Shown: positions 39,690 through 50,669 of the stretch, piece after piece | Position numbering within the stretch: the stretch's first letter is position 1 | How the letters are laid out: the number at the start of each line of letters is the position of its first letter | Source of the DNA: Adenanthera pavonina | Taxonomy: Eukaryota; Streptophyta; Magnoliopsida; Fabales; Fabaceae | Reading direction: 5' to 3' | Assembly: GCA_026686845.1 (NCBI GenBank) | Contig: JAIVEN010000019.1 | Coordinates: 32,988,501 to 33,052,500 of the forward strand | Length of the DNA stretch: 64,000 nucleotides | Translations under genes and position numbers: made by a program | The notes under the pieces: generated by a model | Databases searched by the model: none | Seen by the model: the letters and a program-made list of their open reading frames with translations, nothing else | What the model was told of the DNA's origin: nothing

Positions 39690-41909
39690 CTTAGTTCGAT
39701 TGAAGCTTCTGAATTTCCTTGATGGCATCTGTCATTTACTGTGACCAACTAGGTATCATGACGGCTATTCGATCACTTGATTTGTAAATCAGTAGTAAAG
39801 ATTTTCTTATGCTGCAATTGAAAAGAGATTGACCTACTCAGTTCTGTTACTTCTGTATCTGTGATGCCCCACTTGAGCTCTGCGATTGTGCATTTTCTTT
39901 TTCGGTGAAAATGAGGGCTAAGTCCATTGGAGGGTTACATGGGTGGGGAGAGGGTCCAATGGGATCTTCAGTTACAAAGGCTCCTACACTACCAGGAGCT
40001 TCTTCAAACAAAGTAAAGGATCTCATATTGGCCGCTGTCAAATGAGCTAAAGCATCTGCAGTTCTGTTCCATCCCTTAGGGATATGGGTAACTCTAATAA
40101 CTTGCCAGCTCCTTTCCAGACTCGAGCAAATAGCATACACTATGGGTAACTCTAATGTCACAGGGATAGTCATTGCATCATTTTCAACCCCTACCTTGCG
40201 GAATCCCATGTTCCATGCAAGGTTTAGACCTCCAAGTACACCCGAGGCCTCTGCCTCCATAATTGAGGCAGTTCCCAGATAGCAGGTAAATCTGCCAAGC
40301 CACACTTTTTGGTCGTCAGTCATCAAGGGTCACTCCTCCACACCCCACTTTATTATTATCATTCTTCACAGACCCGTCGCTTTTAAGCTTCCCCCAACCT
40401 ACCATAGGTTTCTTCCAAGTAGCTAACTGATTTCCTTCCATCTGGTTGAGCCTTGTGCAGTTGCCATATGTGTAAAAATGAAGCAATCTCTGTTCCTCAA
40501 TGTAGCTGATATAGCGTCCTGGGGTCTAGTGAAATTCTCAACGAAGATTGCTGAGATTTGGCTATTTCTTGAACTAGTTAACATGGCGGGCTGGTTTGCA
40601 TTATTGACTGTTTGTTCAACAGGTTTTTAGGATCCGTTAGCCCAGTTCAAACTACTTTAAAATGTTTCTTTTATGAGATGAGACTGCTTTTCTTTTTAAA
40701 ATCTGTAGTATTTCTGCCTGTTATGATCTTGTGCTTTATATGCAGTCAGATTGTTTTTCCTGTATTTCAGTCATTTTCCTTTGTGTAGGGAAATCAGGAG
40801 GCGGATTTACAGCAATGAATCAATCTTCCTCCGTTTGCACATTCAGCAAAGTTCCTTCAATGATATGCTTGTCCCGAATTTTCTGTATCCAATGGCGCTT
40901 GTTCATCCGCGGCTCTCTTGGTTTTGAGGATGCTGGTTGGCTTATGAGGTAGACTATATATATATATATATGATAGTAAAATCCCTCATCCATTGTAAGA
41001 GTTAACACCCCTGTATGGAATCCAATAAAGGATGATTCCTTGTGTTCTTTGTCTCCTTCAACGGAATTGTGTCCCGTGTCCTATTTAAGATTGTAATGGT
41101 AATGGAAATATGGAATAGGTCCCATTGGAGGGAGAATGTTGATGCAAATTTGTGCCATGCCCACCTTTAAGAAATCATACGAAATAATACCAGCAGGGGA
41201 AGGGGGGAAGAGGTGGAGAGAAATAGTGGGAAGGGAAAGAGAGGCAGAAAAACTGACAATAAATTGGATTTAGTGTTCACAATATCACAGCCCTAAGGCT
41301 GGTAATTCAAGAGGGCAACTCCGCAATAATAAAGCTGGGTTGGAAACAATAAAGGGAAGTTTCTCTACCAGCAGCGCGGTGTGGTGCTGTTTCCAGCGGC
41401 AGATCTAGATTGTTTAGATTTTATATTACATTTTTTATTATAATTTTGTTTTTAATCATTGTTTTCTAAAAAGGTTCTTATAGTTGAAGGATTACTTTTA
41501 TTCTATGTTTTGCTTCTTTTAAAATTAAGAAAACATTAAAATCTTTAAAATAATTATATAATGAATCTAGACTGACAACAATAGCGGAAAACCTGGTTTC
41601 GCTGAAAACTAAATAAAAATGATCAAGATTCCTTGCTCCTATGTTTGGTTTCCATTCTATACTGGAAAAAGCCATCAAATCAACCAGTTTATTTATTTAT
41701 TTTCTCTCTTTCCTTTTGAATTTCGGATCAATGGCTCATGTAAATAGAAGTGGGGGAGACGACACACCATAATAAGGTTTTCTTGTTTAGCTTGATGAGT
41801 ATGGTCGAAGCGTCAAAAAGTGGACGTGGACATCTGGAAGATTTGTCACCAGTGGATTTTTCCCGGGGACCAACTTAAAATGGCATATTTTTCAATTTAT
41901 CTATGTCCT
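39690..41909. other. 3' flank of the CRM gene with a retroelement fragment
   Basis: The stretch before about 39840 is 3' untranslated sequence. The LINE RNase H fragment is listed separately. At 40789-41040 sequence of exon-like composition follows a good acceptor (TTCCTTTGTGTAG), and AATAAAGG occurs at about 41023. It could be a distal 3' untranslated or alternative last exon of the CRM gene. The rest (41.05-41.9 kb) shows nothing recognisable. Confidence 0.35.
39840..40640 (-). mobile_element. LINE fragment: RNase H domain only
   Basis: The minus-strand frame 40326-39847 matches the RNase H domain found at the C-terminus of plant LINE ORF2. It contains GTASIMEAEASGVLGGLNLA, then NDAMT, and the final helix region THIPKGWNRTADALAHL. 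The domain start (KLKSDGS, GCGG) lies just upstream, in another frame across a stop, near 40390-40330. The reverse transcriptase is absent, so this is a 5'-truncated, decayed copy. It differs from the RNase H of the 41.9-48.25 kb LINE. I found no poly(A) tail or duplication at its edges. Confidence 0.7.
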
Positions 41910-41937
41910 TTTTTTTTAATAAAAAGGGAATTAAAAA

Positions 41938-44900
41938 CTACACACAGTTACAACTCGAAACACTGCAAGTCCATGTGCAAAGCATAAAAAAACGAGGAAC
42001 AGAAGGGGAAAATGTCATTCCTGCATCAGCTGAAAGAGCATGCTTAGCCACAAGGTCAGCCGCAACATTCTCCTCCCGCGAACACACCGTAACAGATGCT
42101 GACCATTCTCTTACAAGCAAACCCCAAATTTGCATAATAAGGTCCCATTCCGCAATGAGACTCGTCAATATGCTCTTCTAAAGCCATAACAGCTTCCTCA
42201 CAATCACTTTCAACGAGCACGTAGCACGTACGAAGATCCCAAGCTATTTTAAAATAGCCCAGAATTCAGCCTGTAGACTACTGCTAGCACCAATATGGAA
42301 CATAAATCCTTGAACAAGTTGTCCCTTCCCTGATTATCATGAGCAATCCCTCCACAAGCCCCAACTTCCGAGATCCTGCTAAAAGCTCCATCAACATTTA
42401 CTTTCCAGGATGCGGAGGCTTCCAAGCAGTGCGACACTCCCTTCTAACACCAACAGACTCATCCAAACCAAGACCAGAACCGGTGACGCATGACTCTACT
42501 CGTGCATAAAACTCCCAAGGACTCAAGGTATCCTGACTAGACACACGACTATTACGTGCCAGCCATACTTCCCTGCAAGCTATAGGAAACCAAACATTCG
42601 AAGAGATCCCATGCAATTTAGAATTCTGACTAATATTCCATTGTAACCAGCGCTGAACATCAGACTGGTCGAAAAAGACTTGAGAAAGTTCAACAAGAAC
42701 CAACGTATGCCGAAAAGATGATGCAAGGTTGCAATCCCTTGAAGCGTGAATTAAATATTCAATTTCACACTTACAAATATCGCACAATGAGGAAAAAAAT
42801 AAACCTCGAGAGACACGTGATTCATTTGTCAATAGACGCTCATTCAGACAGATCCACAAAAACGTCTTGCAGCGTTGTGGGATTCATAACTTCCACACCT
42901 TTCGCCAACAACAACGAGCCGCACTCCCCCTATTATTAGCAATATGCAAATAAGAATATTTAACGGAGAATGATCCATTCGTTGTCCATCTCCAGCAGGG
43001 CATGTCATCCCTACTACTCCGGCCTCCAGGCTCTATCTTGCCGTTCTCAATTAAAATTGAGGAAGGTAGAAAACCTTCAAACTTGCTCCATTCTCATCCA
43101 CCAAAGCTAGAAAAACATTCCCCCACTAATAAGTTCTCTTTTTCCTGGGGTAATTCTTTAACCAAATAATGAATAAGATTGTCACGATGTGGAAGCCACA
43201 CATCCTTCCAGAAAAGGATATGCTGCCCATTCCCAAGACTCCATCCATGCAAGACCGTTGGTAGTATAATCCCACGTCCTCTTGATACCACACCATACTC
43301 CGGATCCTGACCGCTTCACATGAATTCTTGGAATCAAGTCACTCCCACACTTATATTTCTCCCGCATCAGCTTAACCCATAATGCATCACGTCTTGTAAT
43401 TAACCCCCACCCTAGCTTCGTCATGTAAGCCTTATTTTGATCCTTAGCCTGTTGTAACCCCAATCCACCAACATCCTTAGTACTACACACGTTGTCCCAA
43501 GCCACTAAGTGGACTTTCCGATGGACGCTGTCCCCACGCCGTAAAAAATTCCTACATTTTTTATCCACCTCATGGCAAACATTACTTGGTAGGGGACATG
43601 TTTACATGGCATACGAGGGAATGGCCAAAACCACGGAAGCAACAAGAGCATGTCGGGCAGCGAAAGATAATGTACTAGCCTTCCAATTTAAAAGCCGTTT
43701 ATCTATCATATCTAAAACACGCAAATACGCGCTTCGGGAAACACGACCAAGATGCAAGGGAACACCCAAATACTTTCCCAAATTAGCCGTGGGAGTAAAT
43801 CCCAAAAAGCCACTAATTTCCTGCTTGCGCGAACAATGAACATTCTTGGAGAAAAAAATCCTAGATTTTTCAGTGTTGATTTTTTGACCAGATGCTTCAC
43901 AAAGGAGCTTAAGACAATTTTGTATAAAATATGCTTGTTCCATGCTAGCTTCTGCAAACAAAATTAAATCATCGGGCAAAAAATAGGTGTGAAATTGCGA
44001 TTTCATCCTTACTCAAACAAAAAGGCTTCCATGATCCCTCGTTCACCTTGCCTAATTCCACGCGAAGAGTAGAACTCCTTATCTTTATCCCCATTCCATA
44101 ACAATTGCATAGTAAGAGAAGAGATACAAGTATTAATAAGTAGTTAAATCATATATGGTAAATGAAGCTCCGGAAGGCATTGAAAAATAGAACTTCATTT
44201 ACCTTTATCATAAATCTTCTCAAGGTCAATCTTGATTACCATAAACCCTTTTTACACTTCAAAATCTTCATAAAATGAATAATTTCCTAAGCTACAATGA
44301 CATCGGGAACAAAACTGTGGTGATTCGGAGCAATCACCAAAGGCATAACCAGTCTCAACCTTGTAGCAATAACCCTAGTAATAATTTTATAAATCACATT
44401 ATAAAAACTAATGGGACAAAAATTCCTAATAGTCTCTAGGGCCTCAATCTTAGGAATAAGAACTACAAATGTACCATTAATCATCCAAACACAACTTGGA
44501 TCACAAAATACGTTCCTTACCATCTCCACAACACCACCTTTCACAATGTCCCATTGGCTTTGAAAAAATAATGGATTAAGCCCATCAGGTTCTGGTGCCT
44601 TCAAAGGTCCATAACAAACAAAGCTTGCTTGATCTCTTTCTAGTCAACCATTTTATTCAAACAGTTCAACACAGAATCATCCAAAGCTGGAAATCTAACA
44701 GAAGAATCAAAATGCACATCCTCCCCCCCCTTCGTCCGAATATAGTTTCTCAAAAAATATCATGCCCATCTCCTTAATTTCCTCAGTATCATACATCCAC
44801 TAGCCATCATGTCGTAATGCTTCAATACGATTACGCTGTCTGCGACTATTAGCCATAGAATGGAAATAATGAGTATTTTTATCCCCAGATAATGAATACC

Positions 44901-46455
44901 AATTACATCGTGACATCTGGAGCCACATCAATTTCTCTTCTAACAAATTTCTTCCAGTTCGTGCCATAGAGCATTTTGAAGCTGCTCAAGAGAAGACGTA
45001 AGCTTCCCGTTACAAAGTTCTTTCTTAATTCCTTCTAAACGACGAAGAAGAATGCTTTTCTTCGTATTAATATTACCCTAGACCTCCTTGCTCCACTTCC
45101 TGACATCTGTAGTAAATTTCTCCACAGCCTCATTCCACTCCATGTCATTTACCCAACTATTATTAACAAACCCCGCGAATCCCTCATGTAAAACCCGGGG
45201 CACAAAAAAACAAAAAGGATGACATGGTCAATCCCAATAAAGATTATGGACAGTTCTTAACAACAACAGCACATGGTCGGACTTGAATGGAGGCAAGTGA
45301 GTGACCGTTGCAGTTGGAAAATCTTCAAAGAACCTCCCATTCACCAATGCCTGATCTAAACAACACCCAGCACCCCCCACGCCACGTAAAAGAAGAGTCA
45401 CAAAAACTCTGATCAATCATTCTACAATCCTCCACCTATCACTAAAAATCCTTATCCACATGCACTACATGCTGTGAATTAAAGTACCTCTCATGGGAAG
45501 CTAATATGGCATTTAAAATCACCAGCCACACACCATTTCCCAGAAATGTTCGCACAGACGTCATATAAACATCTCCACAGAGACCTACGTTTCACACAAT
45601 TAGGCTACCATACACAATAGTGAAATACCATTCATTCACTTTGCCTTCATTGAAAACTCCATGCATCATTTGATCCGTCCGCAACTTTACTGAGAATTGA
45701 CCGAATCCTCCCAAAAACACCAAATTCCACCACTAAAACCAATCAATGGCCTCCACTACTTCAAAATTAACAAAACCCAATCTTCGAGCAATAACTTGGG
45801 CTCTCCTGCTCTGCTGCCTAGTCTCCAGCAAAGCAAGAAAATTAAACTTATATTAGCCTTTAAGCTTTGTTTGGTAGGAGGGAAGGGAAAGGAAGGGGAG
45901 GGAAGGATGGAGGAATTTTAATAATTTATTATTTTGTTCAGGAAGGAGGGGAGGGGAGGGAAGTTAATAATAATTTGATCATTTTACTCTTGAAATTAAA
46001 GAAATTTTTTACTATTTTTTTGAGTATAAAAAATTTCAATGTTAATTATAAAATTATGCTTTAATATTTTATACTGATACTCACAATTTTATACTCAATA
46101 TTGAAATTTTTTACACCCACTTTTTGAGATATGAGACTTGAATGTAATATTTTCTTGTATTAGGAACCTTTAGATAAATAATTTTATATTTTAATAATTT
46201 TTTAATAATTTTTTTATTTTAAAAAAATATTTTTTATTTATAATAAAAAAAATAAAAAAAATTGTCTTCCCCCGATTTCGGGGATCACTTTGAGGGGGAG
46301 GCTCCCCTTAAATTGTATAACCAAACAAGGGGAGGGGAGTAACCCTATTTGGTTATGCATATGAACAATGGAGGGGAGGGAAGTAGCTGGGGGAAGAGTA
46401 GCTGAGGCAAGGAGCGGCCACTTGTTCCTCTGGAATTCCAAATGATGCAATTTAT
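41938..46455 (-). pseudogene. LINE ORF2 (endonuclease-reverse transcriptase-RNase H), broken
   Basis: The remnant start near 46455 reads IIWNSRGTSGRS, like the WNCRG start of the APE-type endonuclease; its ATG has become ATA. After the MITE-like insert come LALLETRQQSRRAQ (about 45840), then LDQALVNGRFFEDFPTATV and SDH (45416-45228). Reverse-transcriptase blocks include MKAPEPDGLNPLFFQSQW (44604), KINLEKIYDKG (about 44230) and DDLILFAEAS (about 43975). The zinc-binding region is at 42859-42398 (CDICKCEIEYLIHASRDC) and RNase H at 42437-41938 (WKVNVDGAFS, REENVAADLVAKHA). Stops and frameshifts occur throughout, so no active enzyme is encoded. Confidence 0.85.
45860..46385. mobile_element. MITE-like insertion within LINE ORF2
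   Basis: The left end carries TTTGTTTGGTAGGAGGGAAG followed by GGGAAGG-type purine tracts. An end near 46330 has CTCCCC tracts and ATAACCAAACAAG, giving a roughly 10-bp terminal inverted repeat TTTGTTTGGT. A further TATTTGGTTATG plus GGAGGGGAGGGAAG lies to 46385, so two related units may be joined. The interior is AT-rich and non-coding. LINE ORF2 reads on either side, which shows that this inserted later. No target-site duplication was identified, and the edges are approximate. Confidence 0.6.
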
Positions 46456-46536
46456 AAAAAAACAACATAAGTAAAAGACCCTGATAACATAACACTACTC
46501 GCAACAAGTTGAGCAAATAGAAAGCAAATACTAAAA

Positions 46537-48224
46537 CTACATGGCTTCCTCACAAGAAGCACTTTCAACTTCAACTATACTAGACCTCGAAACCCCACCA
46601 CCATCACGCATCGTCATAACTTCCCCAATACCCAATGGGTAAGGAGGCTCCGCATCATCAATAACATGATTGCCAGGTTCAAGAGGATTATCAACAACAA
46701 CCTTCCAATCTAAATCCCTAGTGTTTGGCCCATTACGAGTTGCCTTCATAGCCCCACCCAATTTACCCGCTGATGTCACGTTACAAGCTGGTTTTGGGCT
46801 CAAGGATGGGACTTTAGAAGAGACCATATTCAAAACTGACCCCACCTTCGACTTTAACCCCTTCTCACTCTTCTTTGATCTAGTTTTTGAAATAGCAGAC
46901 CCCTTTTTAGGGCCCGAAATAACAGAATGCTTAGCACTATGAGTGGGCACCTTATTTGGGCCCTTCCCACTTTCAGCAATGTCAACTTTTCCCTTCTCAT
47001 TCTTATTAATTTGACTTGTATTAACATCTAGCTTAGCCAGATTTATAGAATCAACTAAAGCCTTATTCTGTGCAACAGCTTCCTCCTGAATACTAAGAGC
47101 AACCTCCTCCTGACTATCATCAATCAAAAGTTCAAAAGGCGAAGAAGTCAAGATACTCTTGTCTCCCTTAAGAGATCTACGCTGCCGTCAAGGCTTCTGA
47201 ACCACCCTCCATTGCGTCTCACTAGCATCCATGAATCCCATCTTCTGAACATCAGTCTTCGCTAGCCTATTACTAGCTTCCCCTTCCACTATCCCGTTAT
47301 AGCGGTCCTTACTTTTTGGAAAAGAATCCTTTGAATGACCAATAACACCACATTGGAAGCATAGATTATGAATACTCTCATATTCAATAGCAACTTTCTC
47401 ACCATTAATAGCAAATTCTGGTAACATTGGCTTAGACAAGTCCAACTCCACACAACCTCACAAACCGTGTTCTTGACAGAGAAGTAGTATGGACATCTAA
47501 TCTGAGAGGCTTACCAATAGTTGAACCAAAATTCCATAAGAGATTCTTATTAAAAATCTCCGGAGAAACCCCGGAAATGAACCCATGCAGTGATATTACT
47601 AATTGATTCAGTCCATGGTTTAAAATTTGGTTTCCGTCTAGAAACAATAAGATAATTATCCAAAATGATCCAAGGACCCTTGTAAGAGCATCCATATAGT
47701 CATCTTGACTTTGAAAACTAACCAAGAAGAATTTATTCTCTAAGTCGGACACTTTCAACCAACCTTTACACTCCCATATCTGTGTAAGCTTCCTCTGCAA
47801 AAAATCGAGGTTTGTTCTGACCCCCAAAAAGCTTCATAATGAAGGATCGAACAAAAGGTTTCCACAGGCACTGTTTCTCTTCCTCGTCAATGATAAAGTT
47901 CGGACAAAGGGGATTACTCATATCCACTGTAATACCCTTGGATGTGTCCAAAACGTCAACAAAATCGGTACTGAACTGCCCATAGTCATCAAAATCATCC
48001 CCTTCACCCTTATTCACCAGCGTATCCTTGTAAGATTTCTTGGTCACATTTGCAGAACCACCGTTACCCTCCTCTTCCATCCACTCCTCAACCCTAGGTT
48101 GAAGAGAACAATCCCCCGTAAAGCCACCATCATCTTTCCTAACTTCTCTTTTGCTTCGCGCAAATTCGTCAGTTTCTTCCGCCAACGGCGGAAGTTTCAG
48201 CCTCATCACGCTCTCCGTCTTCAT
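46537..48224 (-). pseudogene. LINE ORF1 (DUF4283/zinc-knuckle protein), broken
   Basis: The start at 48224 (MKTESVMRLKLPPLAEE) leads into an acidic region and then a DUF4283-like RNA-binding domain spread over two frames near 47766-47432 (LWNFGSTIGKPLRLD is in its last part). The CCHC knuckle follows as CFQCGVIGHSKDSF; its fourth ligand, Cys, is Phe here. The last segment (47151-46537) is a Ser/Lys-rich tail ending CEEAM. Frame changes at about 47820, 47700 and 47450 and a stop near 47188 rule out a full product. In active LINEs this protein coats the element RNA. Confidence 0.8.
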
Positions 48225-48273
48225 TGTACTTTCTCTATTAACTTCCTCTACCTCTTCAATTTATCTATATCCT

Positions 48274-48713
48274 GATCTGCTCTATGTGTAAAATCCTCTT
48301 AATGTTCTCCAAGTGCATTTTATTGTTTAATTACGCAGAAGGCAGGCGCTTATAAGAACATAACTGTAAAAGGTAATTCATAATTTCACATAAACCGTAT
48401 GTTGCATAATCGGAGAGAAGAAAAGAAAGAAAAAGATCACACATTCAGAGAGATACAACAAGGCATGCTTTTGTTGTTGGAACAAGTTAAAGTGATATTT
48501 TATTGTTGAAATTTATCCGAGTCAACACTGAAACATAGAAAAGCAACTGAACGCGGGAGGAGATTTGACTCCCTAACAGTGATCTATCTACGGCAAGTAC
48601 CCTATTTTCACTCTAACAACAACAACAACAGTGATTGTGTCGAGTCATTTAAGTGGACATTAACAAGGGAGGTTTACACAATAATGTTAGCTTCTTCATC
48701 CTTTGAGCAGCTT
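48274..48713. other. 3' flank of the NAC gene
   Basis: This should contain the 3' untranslated region and terminator of the leftward NAC gene. A short AAC repeat lies at about 48616-48630. No gene is visible. Confidence 0.5.
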
Positions 48714-50669
48714 TCACCAAATGGAGTCAAGATTGAATGGTTGCTCCTGCTGTTGCTGTTGCTGTGGCATATCTAAGACCTTTGATGAGGAAGAAGCATC
48801 CAGTGTGAGATTTGAAGTGAGATGATCAGTCCCCATGACTTGGGAAACTGGTTGGGGTTGAGGAGGCATGTATGAAGCAAAATGATCTGTAATTGCAATT
48901 TCTCTTGGTTGACAAGACCGAAGCTGTAATGCCTTGAGAAGCAAGGAATTGACAGAAAGGTTTGGATTAATATGGAGCAAACCAGAAGGCCATGGGAGAG
49001 ATGGAAGCCGATGATCAGTTGCAGGAGGTGGGCAGGTCATGGATAAGTTGATATTGGTATTAGCATCATGAGTATTGTAAAATTGAGAGGACATGGAAGC
49101 GAAGGCAGTGGTTGATGAGGATGAAGAATTTGGATTGATAGAGTTCAAATTTGGGAGGTCAACGTCACCGAATTCATGGAGGAGAGAGGTATTATGAGGA
49201 GGAGAGTCCAGAGATAGTTGAGAGGATGACGCCTGTTGTGTTTTCCTTGCCGCCGCTGAGCTTTTCTGGAACACCCTGCAAACCACCCATTCTTCCTACA
49301 CCTCATTCAAACAAAACATACATACATACGTACATGATTATCATTCTCATTAACTATATTATATATATATATATATCAACTTAATTGATCATGAGTACAA
49401 GGCAAACCATAATCAAATTTCTATCAGTATACAAATTCCATACTACCATTTACACCTCTCAATTTAATTTTAAGTACATATAGAAGTGAATTACATTTTG
49501 AATAATTAATTATCATGTTATCTTTTATAATAAAATTTAGAAAAATGAGATCATGATAATTGTGATTGAATATTTAATAATCTCCTTACATTTGAAAAGA
49601 ATATATATATATATATATCAATCAATAGATTGATAGAATACAAATTAATATTAAAAATGATGCATGTATAATTAAATGAGTATTCGATCGTTCTTATTAA
49701 AAGTTTTAACCCAACAATAAATTTTGTAAAAAAAATGTATATACCTTATTAAAAATGCTATTTAATCATCTAAGATTGATTTTTATTAAGACTGATCCAC
49801 ATACATACATATTAGCAAGTCAACTAATAAAATTCGATCACTTGACATATATCTTACGTACAATTGATAAAATTGAAATAGCTGGATTAATGTTAAATAC
49901 TTACGTTGTACGGGGATACCGTATACTGAAAAAGAAGTCGAGAAAAAACGACACTTATATATAACATATATATATATATATATAAGATGAGAGAATCAGA
50001 GAATGCATACATATATATATGAATAAAACACTCACGTTCGTGCACCTTAATTAATTAATTATGTGAGTGACATATAGAGGGTCATAGGTGCATGAATGAA
50101 TTAAAAAGGTGTAATGTTTGGATGGAGTTAGAATTAATTACAAACCTTGGAAGCCCTGAAGGGATGTTTATTGTGAAGGCGGTATTCATGCATAACCCAG
50201 TTGCTTTTCTCACCCCTTGGAGCTCTGCCCTTATAGAAGACGAGGGTTTTCTTCATTCCTACCAGACCCCCTTCCCTGAATATTTCTTTGTCTTTTCCCG
50301 TCGTTTTCCAGTACCCCGATTCTGTCGCTCTGTTCGTTCGAAGTCCCGTTGGGTACTTTCGATCTCTCAAGCTGAAGAAATACCATTCCTTCTCCCCCAT
50401 CGAAGCTTTTCCTGTTATAAGTAATTATTAGTTAACACCCAAGCTTTTAATTTTTGTCAACCATAAAACTATTTATCAAACCAATCCCTTTCCTCATAAA
50501 AGAATTAAACAATACCTGGAAGATCCCAAGGTTCGTTCTTGTTGAGATCAACAACTGCTATAGCTTTGGAAGTGAAACTGGTATCACACACCTTCCTCGT
50601 CAGATAATATGTGATGAGCTCTTCATCTGTGGGATGGAATCTAAACCCAGGAGGCAGGTTTTCCTCCAT
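48714..50669 (-). CDS. NAC058: NAC-domain transcription factor (NAC058 type)
   Basis: Three exons on the minus strand: 50669-50516, 50411-50146 and 49295-48714, GT-AG and in phase, giving 333 residues. The start is the ATG opening MEENLPPGFRFHPTDEELI, NAC subdomain A. Subdomain C includes EKEWYFFSLRDRKYPTG, and D includes ATESGYWKTTGKDKEIF and MKKTLVFYKGRAPRGEKSNW. Subdomain E ends EEWVVCRVFQKSS near residue 150. The two introns sit at the usual NAC positions. The C-terminal activation region is Ser/Asn/Pro-rich with a polyglutamine stretch and ends FNLDSIW. It should act in the nucleus as a dimeric DNA-binding factor. It belongs to the CUC/NAC100/NAC058 group by sequence; position beside the CRM gene fits NAC058. 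I see no miR164 site in the third exon. Confidence 0.94.

Larger units (their letters stand above)
41910..48254 (-). mobile_element. Full-length, inactive LINE (plant L1-type) with 19-bp target-site duplication
   Basis: The element reads leftward. Its 5' end at 48254 begins with a 30-base leader before ORF1, and its 3' end has an A-rich tail seen as a T run at 41909-41917. The flanks TTCAATTTATCTATGTCCT (41891-41909) and TTCAATTTATCTATATCCT (48255-48273) differ at one base in 19 and mark the insertion. ORF1 (nucleic-acid binding) and ORF2 (endonuclease, reverse transcriptase, zinc-binding domain, RNase H) appear in the standard order. Both are broken by stops and shifts, and a MITE-like insert splits the start of ORF2. 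It lies between the CRM and NAC genes. The duplication and domain order make the class call firm. Confidence 0.93.

Noticed and set aside
40731..40952. Frame that could continue the CRM gene after a G|GT donor at 39685
   Set aside because: Phase would fit, but the donor GTTAAC is weak and the protein has no family match; treated as possible untranslated exon.
43492..43839. 115-residue plus-strand frame in the LINE
   Set aside because: It is the antisense shadow of the reverse-transcriptase region, which has clear domain matches on the minus strand.
46670..46942. 90-residue plus-strand frame
   Set aside because: Shadow of the LINE ORF1 tail on the opposite strand.
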